Source: an uncultured Acetatifactor sp.
GTDB lineage: Bacteria > Bacillota > Clostridia > Lachnospirales > Lachnospiraceae
Direction of reading: 5' to 3'
Length of the DNA stretch: 64,000 nt
Assembly: GCA_910577665.1 (NCBI GenBank)
Contig: CAJTOJ010000004.1
Coordinates: 62,001-126,000 of the forward strand
Shown here: positions 36,075 through 44,533 of the stretch, one piece after another
Numbering within the stretch: the stretch's first letter is position 1
Layout: each line of letters begins with the position of its first letter
The notes under the pieces: generated by a model
Told to the model about the DNA's origin: nothing
Seen by the model: only the letters and a program-made list of their open reading frames with translations
Databases searched by the model: none
Made by a program: the position numbers and the translations under genes

Positions 36075-37208
36075 ATGGCATGGAAGACAGGCTGGAGTTA
36101 TGCGCAGCGGGGAACTAACTTTACGTATTGGGAACAGACGGGATTCACTTATACCTTTTATAACAACCTCCGTGGTATGGCATGCCGGTTGAAATATAGC
36201 AACTGGTATGGTATGCTTCCCTGTGAGGTGGCTTCGGTAAAGCTGTATCTGCGGGGGCAGGAACATGTGCTACATCAAAATGGCAGAGAAGGGTTTCTGG
36301 TGACGCCGGATCGGGAGATTTATTCGGACATCCTGGAGGCAGGGATCATGCCTGGCCAGGTCACGGTGGAAATGGAATTTGCTTCTTCCCGGCGTCCGGA
36401 ATCCGGGAATACGTTCCGCCCGGGGGTGGCAATGATTATGCAGTCTTTTGAAGTATACTGTGAAGACATTTCCGCCACGGACATCTGTGTGGCGGCACTG
36501 TTCGGGGACAGTATTACACACTGGGGGAACTGGACAGGTCCTCTGATTGCAGGAATGTATGCGAAATATTCCGGGAACCTGTCAATATTTGAAGTGGCTG
36601 TGAATGGAGCCAGGCTGCTAAATGGTTCACCTGCAGACCAGATGAATGGACTTGGATACAGTGGTATCACAAGGTTTGAGCATGATGTGCTTGGACAGAA
36701 GGGGATCTCCTGTTGTACCTTTGCCTTAGGTCTGAATGATCTTGCCATTACAGAGGAGGCTGGGGACGTCCCACTGACCTTTGAAACTTATGTATCCTGT
36801 GTAATGGAAATCATCCGGAAAGCCCATGAAAAAAATGTGAGGATCATTGGGCTGACCATATGTCCCAGAGCCATCGAAGGGGCCTACACGGAAGCGAAGA
36901 ATGTATTGCGAAGGCAGATCAACAGGTGGATTATGGAGGACGCCCCATTTGATGACAGCATTGATGTGGCAGCACTGGTGGCGAATGAGACGGATACCGG
37001 GCTGAAAGCGGAATATGACTGCGGAGACGGGGTGCATATCAACGAGGCGGCAGGAGAAAGAATAGCCGCGGCGTTTACGGCGGAAATGTTCCACAACTCC
37101 ACAGGGGCAAAGCCTGCACCATTTCCGGGAAGCGAATGTGAGAAGAGGGAAACTGGTATGTCCGGTGAAGTGGCACTGGCACCACAGACGGTATGTCCGG
37201 AAGTGTAG
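36075..37208 (+). CDS. SGNH/GDSL hydrolase
   Basis: The 377-residue protein has a beta-rich N-terminal domain (about 1-130) followed by an SGNH domain. Block I is LFGDSITHW (Ser146), block II lies at VNGARL, block III is GLND (219-222) and block V is DGVHIN (Asp318, His321), so the catalytic set is complete. No signal peptide is seen, which argues for a cytoplasmic role. In glycan loci SGNH enzymes act as O-acetyl esterases or acyltransferases, and two putative acetyltransferases lie just upstream, so trimming or transferring acetyl groups on the flagellar sugar is a reasonable inference. The last 40 residues are low in structure. Confidence 0.83.
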   Translation: MAWKTGWSYAQRGTNFTYWEQTGFTYTFYNNLRGMACRLKYSNWYGMLPCEVASVKLYLRGQEHVLHQNGREGFLVTPDREIYSDILEAGIMPGQVTVEMEFASSRRPESGNTFRPGVAMIMQSFEVYCEDISATDICVAALFGDSITHWGNWTGPLIAGMYAKYSGNLSIFEVAVNGARLLNGSPADQMNGLGYSGITRFEHDVLGQKGISCCTFALGLNDLAITEEAGDVPLTFETYVSCVMEIIRKAHEKNVRIIGLTICPRAIEGAYTEAKNVLRRQINRWIMEDAPFDDSIDVAALVANETDTGLKAEYDCGDGVHINEAAGERIAAAFTAEMFHNSTGAKPAPFPGSECEKRETGMSGEVALAPQTVCPEV

Positions 37209-37284
37209 GAAACGAACAGATATGGATGGGCATGCGTGTAAGAAAAGGAGTAAGGATACCCCTTACACGTGCGGGGGGTATGGA

Positions 37285-38283
37285 ATGGTAAATCGTGACA
37301 GATTGGAAAAAGCAAACACGAGGACGGTGTTGTCGGAGGTGGTTCCGCTACAGGCTCCCTATGTGGTCTTTATAGATCCATGTGGTGCATGTAATTTATG
37401 CTGTGCGTTCTGTCCCTGTAATACGGCGGATTTCAAGAATGCGGAGCGCCACAAAATGATGGATATGACCCTTTTCAATAAGATTGTAAAGGATCTGCAG
37501 GAATTTGAAGAACCTGTGAAGGTCATCAACCTCTATGGATTCGGAGAACCGCTTCTGAACAGGAATATTGCTGAGATGGTGCGCATCCTAAAAGCCCGGA
37601 AGATCTGCCGGGAAATCCGGATTACCACAAATGGATTGCTGCTGACAAGGGATTTAAGCCATGAACTGGTGGAGGCAGGCGTGGATATGCTGCGTTTTTC
37701 CATTGAGGCGCTGGATGCAGGAGAGTACAAACGGATCTGTAAGGTGGAAATGGACTATGGAAATCTGCTGGAACAGATTGGATATCTGTATCAGATCAGC
37801 AGGAGGACAGATACGAAAGTGTCTGTGAAAACTTTAAATGTGGCATTGAAGGACGATGCAGATGCAAATCGTTTCTACGATATTTTTGAGCCTATCTCAG
37901 ATTACACCTATATCCAAGACACTACCCAGGCCTGGGCGGAGTTTGATGCTTACGTGCCGGAGGGGAATTATGAGGCAGGCAATATCGGGGATATGATGGA
38001 TAAGGACAAAATATGCAGTTTTCCGCTGACGACCATGACGATACATTCCAATGGAGCTGTCTGCGTATGTCCCCAGGACTGGAAATTTGCCACAAAATAT
38101 GGGGAGGTACAGGATGCAGGCTTGAGGGAATTGTGGAATGGTGTGAAACTGCGGGGGATCCAGAGGGCCCATCTGATGGGTATGCGTTGCAGGATGCCCT
38201 ACTGCAAGGACTGCAATGTGTGTGTGTCCAACGATGATGTGCGGAAGACGGCTCAGATTCTCTTGCAAAGGCTGGAGGACTGA
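37285..38283 (+). CDS. Radical SAM/SPASM enzyme (paralogue 3 of 3)
   Basis: The 332-residue protein belongs to the same family as 22651 and 25971, with the cluster cysteines at 36, 40 and 43 (DPCGACNLCCAFCPC), the YGFGEPLLNRN segment, and a C-terminal set (VCVCPQDW, YCKDCNVC). The ATG at 37285 follows a run of six G about seven bases upstream; longer in-frame extensions overlap the SGNH gene and are not conserved with the paralogues. It ends the tightly packed decorating block; 174 bases without a gene follow. Confidence 0.86.
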   Translation: MVNRDRLEKANTRTVLSEVVPLQAPYVVFIDPCGACNLCCAFCPCNTADFKNAERHKMMDMTLFNKIVKDLQEFEEPVKVINLYGFGEPLLNRNIAEMVRILKARKICREIRITTNGLLLTRDLSHELVEAGVDMLRFSIEALDAGEYKRICKVEMDYGNLLEQIGYLYQISRRTDTKVSVKTLNVALKDDADANRFYDIFEPISDYTYIQDTTQAWAEFDAYVPEGNYEAGNIGDMMDKDKICSFPLTTMTIHSNGAVCVCPQDWKFATKYGEVQDAGLRELWNGVKLRGIQRAHLMGMRCRMPYCKDCNVCVSNDDVRKTAQILLQRLED

Positions 38284-38409
38284 TAGCGGTTTAAGGAGAA
38301 TGGTATCTCTCCAGAGATGATCCATTAACTGTCAAATGGTTTCTACAATTTAGCAGGAACGGACATTTTCCTATGTAGAGGCGGTGGTCTGACAGATATA
38401 CTTTTGGAG

Positions 38410-38424
38410 ATACCAGTCTGGTAT
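38410..38424 (+). repeat. Short inverted repeat in the gap before the pyruvyltransferase gene
   Basis: ATACCA (38410-38415) and TGGTAT (38419-38424) form a perfect 6-base inverted repeat with a 3-base spacer, of operator size. I see no clear promoter with it in 38284-38457. Confidence 0.25.
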
Positions 38425-38457
38425 ATATGACTGTCCCTATCTATGCAGAGGCGTGAT

Positions 38458-39579
38458 ATGAAGAAAACAGCTATAGCAACCTTACATTTTTATAATAATT
38501 TTGGCTCTGTACTACAGGCATATGCCCTGCGCAGGGTGCTGCAGGACCTGACCGGTAATGAGGTGGATATCCTGCCGTATCGCCCACCACTGCCGGAGTA
38601 TGTATATTTCCAGGATGCTTCCTTACAGGAACGGTACCGGCAGAAATGCGAAAAATTCGAGTTTTTCCGTAAGGAACATCTGGGCATGGCGCGGGGGGTG
38701 GAGGATGCCCTGCATACGCAAAGAGACCTGGCGGGGAAAATGCAGGACTACGATGCTGCCATTGTGGGCAGTGATATTGTCTGGGGCAGGGAATTCTCCG
38801 GTCTGGATCCGGTATACTTCCTACAGCCTGCCAGGGAAGGCTGCAGGCGGATCTCCTATGCGGCCAGCGTGCTCCTGGACGGGGCTGGCAACACAGAGGA
38901 CGATGCCTTGTTCGCTTCACATCTCCGGAAATTTGATGCCATCTCCCTGCGTGAGACTTCTGCCCTGCAGAGTATCCAGCGTTTTACGGACAGGAAGGTG
39001 ACGGCGGTCCTGGATCCTACCCTCCTTCTGGACGCGGCAGAGTATGAGAAACTGGTGGTGGAGAAGAGGAGAGAGGACGAAGAGAAAGAGGAGAGCGAGG
39101 ATATCAAGAAGGCAGCAGGGAACCATAAACCCTATCTGCTGGCTTATTTTCTCACCCATGACCCGGCAGTGGTGGAGTACACCAACTTGATGGCCAGGAA
39201 GCTGGGGCTTCGGGTGATCCACTATTTTGCAGACTATCCGGACAGGGTGTTCCCGGCAGATGCAGGGTGCTTTGCCTTTGCAGGTCCGGGGGAATTCCTG
39301 GGATATGTGAAGCATGCGTCCTGCATTTTCACCAATTCCTTCCATGGAACCTGCTTCGCCATGATTTACCGGAAGCCTTTTTACACCTATATGGCAAAAC
39401 GGGCCATGCTGTCCAGGGTGCGGGATATGGTGTGCAGGCTGGGGATGGAGAACCGCTTCTTCTCGGATTTCCGTGACCTGGACAAGGTGACAGACCAGGT
39501 GGATTATAGCCGGCTGGAACAGAAACTACAGGCGGAAAGGGCACATTCCCTTGGTTTTTTACGGGAAGCGCTGGGGTAA
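38458..39579 (+). CDS. Polysaccharide pyruvyl transferase family protein
   Basis: The 373-residue protein matches the pyruvyl transferase family (PF04230, CsaB-like). It has TLHFYNNFGSVLQAYAL at the N-terminus, AAIVGSDIVWGREFSG, ISYAAS, VLDPTLLLD, and the C-terminal TNSFHGTCFAMIY with the conserved SFHG. The family transfers a ketal-linked pyruvate from phosphoenolpyruvate to a sugar, giving an acidic substituent. The ATG at 38458 follows AGAGG by six bases; an ATG at 38443 has no site. An acidic Lys/Glu linker (about 205-225) interrupts the two lobes. Confidence 0.85.
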   Translation: MKKTAIATLHFYNNFGSVLQAYALRRVLQDLTGNEVDILPYRPPLPEYVYFQDASLQERYRQKCEKFEFFRKEHLGMARGVEDALHTQRDLAGKMQDYDAAIVGSDIVWGREFSGLDPVYFLQPAREGCRRISYAASVLLDGAGNTEDDALFASHLRKFDAISLRETSALQSIQRFTDRKVTAVLDPTLLLDAAEYEKLVVEKRREDEEKEESEDIKKAAGNHKPYLLAYFLTHDPAVVEYTNLMARKLGLRVIHYFADYPDRVFPADAGCFAFAGPGEFLGYVKHASCIFTNSFHGTCFAMIYRKPFYTYMAKRAMLSRVRDMVCRLGMENRFFSDFRDLDKVTDQVDYSRLEQKLQAERAHSLGFLREALG

Positions 39580-39585
39580 GGCACA

Positions 39586-39990
39586 ATGTACAACGGAGTA
39601 TATAACACGGAACAATATGCATATTTATATGATACGCTGACAAAATGGCTGTCTGGCAAGATCCAGGGAGGCAGCCTTGGGGAGAATCTGCTGGCGAAAG
39701 GGGTGGAAAAGATTGCCCTGTATGGGGTCAGCGGCCTGGGGGAACTGGCATATGAAGATGTAAAAGATTCCAGGGTAGAGATCCTGTGCTTTCTGGACAA
39801 GAATGCGGGCCGCTATGGCGGGGAGAAGCACGGACTGGCTGTGTGGGGCCTGGAGCGGCTGGATCAGTTGCCAGAGGACTGTTATATCCTGGTGACACCG
39901 GAATATTACTTCCGGGATATCATGGAGGACCTGCTGGCGGGAGGGATCTGCCTGGAGAGGATATTGTCGCTGTCTATGGTGGTGAGATAA
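39586..39990 (+). CDS. Stand-alone Rossmann-type module
   Basis: The 134-residue protein consists of a short helical N-terminus and one Rossmann-type module (KIALYGVSGLGELAYEDV, CFLDKNAGRYGG, YILVTPEYYFRDIM), the domain that elsewhere in the cluster is fused to catalytic domains. It has no enzymatic domain of its own. It starts seven bases after the stop of the pyruvyltransferase gene. It could be a binding or docking subunit, or a decayed fusion protein; its intact frame and spacing favour a functional protein. Confidence 0.75.
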   Translation: MYNGVYNTEQYAYLYDTLTKWLSGKIQGGSLGENLLAKGVEKIALYGVSGLGELAYEDVKDSRVEILCFLDKNAGRYGGEKHGLAVWGLERLDQLPEDCYILVTPEYYFRDIMEDLLAGGICLERILSLSMVVR

Positions 39991-40427
39991 ATACAACGGG
40001 AATAGCAGGATGTTACTGCTCTATTGCGGCGTACAGTGGCCACTTTCTTCCGGCAGTGTACAATATGATTTTTTGATTGGCTATAGGTTCTATAAGGGAG
40101 ATACACTGCCATGTCCCGTCCTCTTTTGCAAGTGAGAGAGGTGCAAACTGCTGATAGCAAGGGTGCGGTTTTGAAATATCTCTGCAGATTGTTTTAAATT
40201 CCGGTTTCGATAGGACAATGGAAGCTATTTCAGAGTAAGCGATTTTTTGACAATGATTTGAATTCTGTAACCGGGTATTTTCCTGGATGACGGGCCAGGA
40301 AATGCCCCTATAAACTTTTGAAAAATGAGCAGGGATGGAAGCGCTATCTGGGAACGCGTGAGATCATGGGTTCACGGAGAAAGCTAAGCGGCTTATCAAT
40401 AAAATTGTAAGACGGTCGGAAGACGTT
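39991..40427 (+). other. 437-base gap with a strong hairpin, no clear gene
   Basis: The gap contains a hairpin in which TTTCCTGG (40278-40285 region) pairs with CCAGGAAA, extended by flanking GGG/CCC (40273-40307), and followed by CTATAAACTTTT, possibly a terminator. No sigma-28 element is seen. The frame of the next gene is open from 40362 but has no ATG, which suggests loss of a start. Confidence 0.45.
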
Positions 40428-40811
40428 GTGAATCTGCGGGGATTTGTTCTGGACAATACCAGTGACTTTGAATTGAGAGTAAGGGTAATACTAAACATAT
40501 GCTGGCAAAAATTTGGGGAGAAGGATAGAGCGCTGCTGACAGAGAAGCTGATGGAACTACTGGATAGAAAAGAAGCGAGAACGATGGCGCAGATCAAGGA
40601 AGTAAAAGAAGCTGAGGTGGCCTTTGGGAAGGCGAATAAAGATGACTATTTGCTGAGTATGGCTGACAGACTGGAATTGCTTAAGACAGTTCGCATTCAT
40701 GGAAAAGAAGTGGCAATTGATCAGAATCTGCACAGGCTTATGCGTAGGAACATTGCGGAAGTGGATGCCGTAATAGGGCAGATAGAGACACATATTACAA
40801 TGAAGATGTAG
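40428..40811 (+). CDS. Hypothetical helical protein, possibly 5'-truncated
   Basis: I do not recognise this 127-residue protein. It is helical and highly charged. The only usual start is a GTG at 40428 without a good ribosome binding site, while the reading frame is open and protein-like back to 40362 (FTEKAKRLINKIVRRSEDVV), so the original start may have been lost or altered. It ends 13 bases before the next ATG. Confidence 0.45.
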   Translation: MNLRGFVLDNTSDFELRVRVILNICWQKFGEKDRALLTEKLMELLDRKEARTMAQIKEVKEAEVAFGKANKDDYLLSMADRLELLKTVRIHGKEVAIDQNLHRLMRRNIAEVDAVIGQIETHITMKM

Positions 40812-40824
40812 GCGAGGGAGTAAG

Positions 40825-42177
40825 ATGCAGGACAGGAAGACATTAAAGACATTTCTGGAGGAAGTGCATAACCAGCAGAAGAAGATCATCTGTTTCGGCA
40901 CAGGCGTGATGGCACAGGAGGCCCTGCAGTATGAGCAGATCCGGCAGGCGGTGGTGGCCATGGCTGACAATGATGTGCGCAGACAGGGCTGCCAGATAGA
41001 ACTGGCAGGACAGTTTTACCCGGTGATTGCTCCTTCGGCACTGCAGGAGAATCTGGATGAAAACACAGTGATCCTGCTGACTTCGGGGCATTATAAGGCG
41101 ATGGAACGGCAGATTGGGGAGATGGATCTGCCAGGGCAGCCGGAGGTTTACGCTTTTCCTGAGTTGCGGGTGGCCTATAAGGCGGACAGCGAAGAGTTCT
41201 TCCAGGAGCGTTTCCTGAAGGAATGTCTGAAGGAGTATGAGACAGTACTGGAGCAATATCATATCACCGGGGAGGAAAAGGCAGCAAAACTCCAGGAGAA
41301 AGAGGCTTATATTCTGGGGAGGGATGGAAAGGAACGTCCCTTTGTGGTTCCCCGGATCATGATTATGCCCACCACCCGTTGTAATATGCGCTGTAAGGGC
41401 TGCTCTTCCCTGCTACCGCTGTTTGACAAACCCTGTGATGTGGAAATCGGGCAGATCCTGCAGGACTTTGAACTGTTTTTCTCCGGGGTAGATGAGTGCA
41501 TCCGGATTACAGTGGGCGGGGAACCGTTCCTGTATCCCCATCTGAAGGAGATACTGGAATACCTGCTGGAACAGGAGAAGGTACTTGGAATCATGATGAT
41601 TACCAACAGCACGATTCTGCCGAAGGCCGAAGTGCTGGAGCTTCTGCGTGATCCCAAGATCCTGGTAGAGATCAGCGACTATGGTCATCTGGAGAAGATG
41701 AGCCGCCTGGTACAGCTGCTGGAGGAACACGATGTTTTCTTTAAGGTGCTGACAGACCAGGTGTGGACGGATATGGGCGGTGTGGAATGCCGGGAGCGCA
41801 CGCCAGAGGAATTGCGTTTCAGCTATCTGAACTGTGACCAGGGCAAGGTGATCAAAGGGTTCCACAACGGGAAGTTCCACACTTGCGCCAGAAGCGCCAG
41901 GATGCTGGCATTGGGAGCCTATCAGTCAGAGCAGGACTATTTTGAACTGAAGCCGGAGGATTCTCCCGAAGAGATCCGCAAGAAGCTGAAGGGGATGTTC
42001 TACAGGGAGAGTGCAGATGCCTGTAATTACTGTGACCTGGGCACGCTGCCTGCAAAGACCATGGAGGCGGGTATCCAGATGCAGGGCAATATCAGGAAAT
42101 CCCGGTATACCATTGTGGACAGGCAGGAGTATGAAGAGCTGAAGAGGCTGGCCAGGGTCAGAAAAGGGGAAGGGTGA
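40825..42177 (+). CDS. Rossmann module fused to radical SAM enzyme (copy 3 of 3)
   Basis: The 450-residue protein has a Rossmann-type module (about 19-112: KKIICFGTGVMAQEAL, MADNDVRRQG, VILLTSGHYKAM), a 60-residue helical linker, and a radical SAM domain with CxxxCxxC at Cys186, Cys190 and Cys193 (TRCNMRCKGCSS) and the VGGEPFLYP segment. C-terminal cysteines (LNCDQGK, CARSA, CNYCDLG) resemble those in the 18231-19457 protein, to which it is most similar. The ATG is preceded by GAGGGAG. It follows the uncharacterised helical gene closely. Confidence 0.84.
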   Translation: MQDRKTLKTFLEEVHNQQKKIICFGTGVMAQEALQYEQIRQAVVAMADNDVRRQGCQIELAGQFYPVIAPSALQENLDENTVILLTSGHYKAMERQIGEMDLPGQPEVYAFPELRVAYKADSEEFFQERFLKECLKEYETVLEQYHITGEEKAAKLQEKEAYILGRDGKERPFVVPRIMIMPTTRCNMRCKGCSSLLPLFDKPCDVEIGQILQDFELFFSGVDECIRITVGGEPFLYPHLKEILEYLLEQEKVLGIMMITNSTILPKAEVLELLRDPKILVEISDYGHLEKMSRLVQLLEEHDVFFKVLTDQVWTDMGGVECRERTPEELRFSYLNCDQGKVIKGFHNGKFHTCARSARMLALGAYQSEQDYFELKPEDSPEEIRKKLKGMFYRESADACNYCDLGTLPAKTMEAGIQMQGNIRKSRYTIVDRQEYEELKRLARVRKGEG

Positions 42178-42271
42178 TACGGCTGGCCCGGCAGGTTCTG
42201 GAAGAGCAGGGGAGAGGAAGGCCGGGAAGGAAATCTGTGAAGGCGAACAAAGGCGGGGATTACGAAAAAAG

Positions 42272-44533
42272 ATGAACGAACAGGAATTCGTTGTACAACA
42301 ATTTCAGAAAGCATTTGCAGGGTGGCGGGATGTACCTATCGTACTCTACGGTCTGGGGAAGAACACAGAAGCCATTCTGCAGAATACAACAGGTTTTCTG
42401 TTTGCCGGTCTGATGGATGCCCAGAACACAGGCAGCGTCTTCTGGGGCCTGCAGGTACTGTCCGAACGGGAAGTGATAGCATTGCAACCCAGGATCGTTA
42501 TCATTGCCAGGGAGTCAGTAGTGCCGGTGATCTATGAGCGGATTGCCCATTTGCAGCGACAGCATGGAATTCCGGTCTATGATTTCAAAGGGGAGCTTCA
42601 GGGACAGAAGCAGCAGGAATACAAAAATCATGACCTGCCATACTGGAAAGCCACGGAAGAGGAACTAAGGAAGGCCATTGCTGTCCATGACTGCATATCC
42701 TTTGATATCTTTGATACATTGCTGATGCGGCGGGTATTGGAACCGAAGGATGTGTTCCACATGGTGGAACGCATCCTGGAGGCACAGGGAGAGCCGGGGA
42801 CCCATTTCCGGCAAAACCGCATCCAGGCAGAAGATTCCCTGGAAGGGTATCCGTCCCTGGACCAGATTTATGAGGAGATGGGCAGGCGCTGCAATATTCC
42901 TGGGCAGAAGCTGGCAAAGTGGAGACGGCTGGAACTCTGGGTGGAAGAACAGGTCCTGGTGCCCCGCCAGAAGATGAAAGAGATATTCCAATATGCCTTG
43001 TCCCTGGGAAAACGTGTTTACCTGGTATCGGATATGTATATTCCGGCATCAGAAATGGAGGGACTGCTGGTAAAGTGCGGAATAGAAGGTTACAGGGGGC
43101 TGCTGGTGTCCTGCGATTATAAAAAGGGGAAGTCAGATGGCAGTCTGTTCGAAGCCTACCGGCAGATGGCAGGGGCCGGCAGCTATCTGCATATCGGGGA
43201 TAACCGGCGTGACGATGGAGAGAAAGCCAGGGAGAGCGGGTTGGATACCTTTCTGGTATACAGTGCCTATGAGATGTGGATGGCTTCCTCCATGCAGGGC
43301 ACCCTGGCCCATGTGGAAAGCCTGGAACAGCGGTGTATTCTGGGAACACTTGTGTGGCGCTGCTGTGAGGATCCTTTTGCCCTACAGGCCGGAAAAGGGA
43401 TGCTTCAGATAGATACACCGGAAAAACTGGGGTATGTGTTTCTGGGCGCTCTTTACGGAGAATTTATAAACTGGCTGATAAGTAAGGCAAAGGAGTGTGG
43501 AACAAAGCAGCTTCTGCTTCCTGCCCGGGACGGTTATTTGATAGAGAAGATGCTGGAACAGGAGGGGGTATCTTTTGAACCGGTCTATTTCAAGGCTTCC
43601 CGGAGGGCTGTTTCCGTGGCAGCCCTGGAGACGGCAGAGGATATCCTGCTGCTGGCCGGAAGGACATTCCAGGGGACACTGGGCCAGTTGCTCTGGCAGA
43701 GGTTCGGGGTATCTCCCAAGGAAGGGGACAGGCTAAAGGACAGGGGAACAAAAGGATGTACAGGGGAGGAGATCCGGGAATATGTCCTGGGCTACCAGCA
43801 GGAGATCTTACAGCGGGCTGCCAGGGAACGCCGGGACTATATGGCATACCTGGAGAAAGTATTGGGATTTGCTGGCAGAAGCATTGAATCCTGGTCTGAC
43901 CTGGAAACAGGCCTGGAAACACGCCGTGAAACGGTTCATGGGAAAAGGCAGGCAATATTTGACTTTGTGGCGGGTGGTACGGTACAATACTATATGCAGA
44001 GACTTCTGGGGAAACCATTGCAGGGCTTTTACTTTGCCACAATGAACCATCCCCAGGAATCCTACCATCTGCAGGACAGCATCCTTTCCGCATATGGCAA
44101 TATCTGTTCCTATGGTTCGGAGAACCAGGTTGCAAAGCATTATCTGTTTTTGGAAACCATCATGGTGGATGGCTGCCCTACCTTGCAATGTGTGGACAAT
44201 GGCCGTTTTGTCTATGAAGGAGAGGGCGGTGGCCTTGCCATACCCCGCCAAAAGATGCAGGCAACAGACAGGGAATCAACGGAAGACTCCAGGGAACAGG
44301 ACGGCTTTGGGCTGATCTGCAAGGTACAGGAGGGGATCCTGGAGTACCAGCGGCATATGCAGCAGATAAGGGGTGTGTTTCCGGGATGGAGGGATGAGAG
44401 AAGCTTTGCCGATACCCTGTTTGGCAGGCTTTTTGATGGAAACTGCCAGGTAGACCAGGAGATAAAGGCTGTTTTTGTCAACGATGATGTCTTTGACGGT
44501 GTGGGAGCCTATCGGGTGTGGAAGAATGAATGA
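42272..44533 (+). CDS. Rossmann module fused to HAD-like hydrolase (COG5610 type)
   Basis: The 753-residue protein begins with the Rossmann-type module (VPIVLYGLGKNTEAIL, AGLMDAQ, IVIIARESVVP; residues about 20-105). A HAD domain follows with the nucleophile motif ISFDIFDTLLMRR (Asp145, Asp148), VYLVSDMYIP (motif II) and LHIGDNRRDDGEKA (motif IV). The remaining 350 residues contain a second alpha/beta region (LLLPARDGYLIEKM, DFVAGGTVQYYMQ). Large HAD proteins of this type are common beside glycosyltransferases in glycan loci; the substrate is not known. Its last two codons overlap the start of the reductase gene. Confidence 0.78.
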   Translation: MNEQEFVVQQFQKAFAGWRDVPIVLYGLGKNTEAILQNTTGFLFAGLMDAQNTGSVFWGLQVLSEREVIALQPRIVIIARESVVPVIYERIAHLQRQHGIPVYDFKGELQGQKQQEYKNHDLPYWKATEEELRKAIAVHDCISFDIFDTLLMRRVLEPKDVFHMVERILEAQGEPGTHFRQNRIQAEDSLEGYPSLDQIYEEMGRRCNIPGQKLAKWRRLELWVEEQVLVPRQKMKEIFQYALSLGKRVYLVSDMYIPASEMEGLLVKCGIEGYRGLLVSCDYKKGKSDGSLFEAYRQMAGAGSYLHIGDNRRDDGEKARESGLDTFLVYSAYEMWMASSMQGTLAHVESLEQRCILGTLVWRCCEDPFALQAGKGMLQIDTPEKLGYVFLGALYGEFINWLISKAKECGTKQLLLPARDGYLIEKMLEQEGVSFEPVYFKASRRAVSVAALETAEDILLLAGRTFQGTLGQLLWQRFGVSPKEGDRLKDRGTKGCTGEEIREYVLGYQQEILQRAARERRDYMAYLEKVLGFAGRSIESWSDLETGLETRRETVHGKRQAIFDFVAGGTVQYYMQRLLGKPLQGFYFATMNHPQESYHLQDSILSAYGNICSYGSENQVAKHYLFLETIMVDGCPTLQCVDNGRFVYEGEGGGLAIPRQKMQATDRESTEDSREQDGFGLICKVQEGILEYQRHMQQIRGVFPGWRDERSFADTLFGRLFDGNCQVDQEIKAVFVNDDVFDGVGAYRVWKNE

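Noticed and set aside
40247..40275. TTGACA in the gap before 40428, considered as a promoter
   Set aside because: No acceptable -10 hexamer occurs at 16-18 bases.
42585..43418. Minus-strand frame of 277 codons opposite the HAD fusion gene
   Set aside because: The Pro-, Ser- and Cys-rich product without a start site is an antisense artefact.
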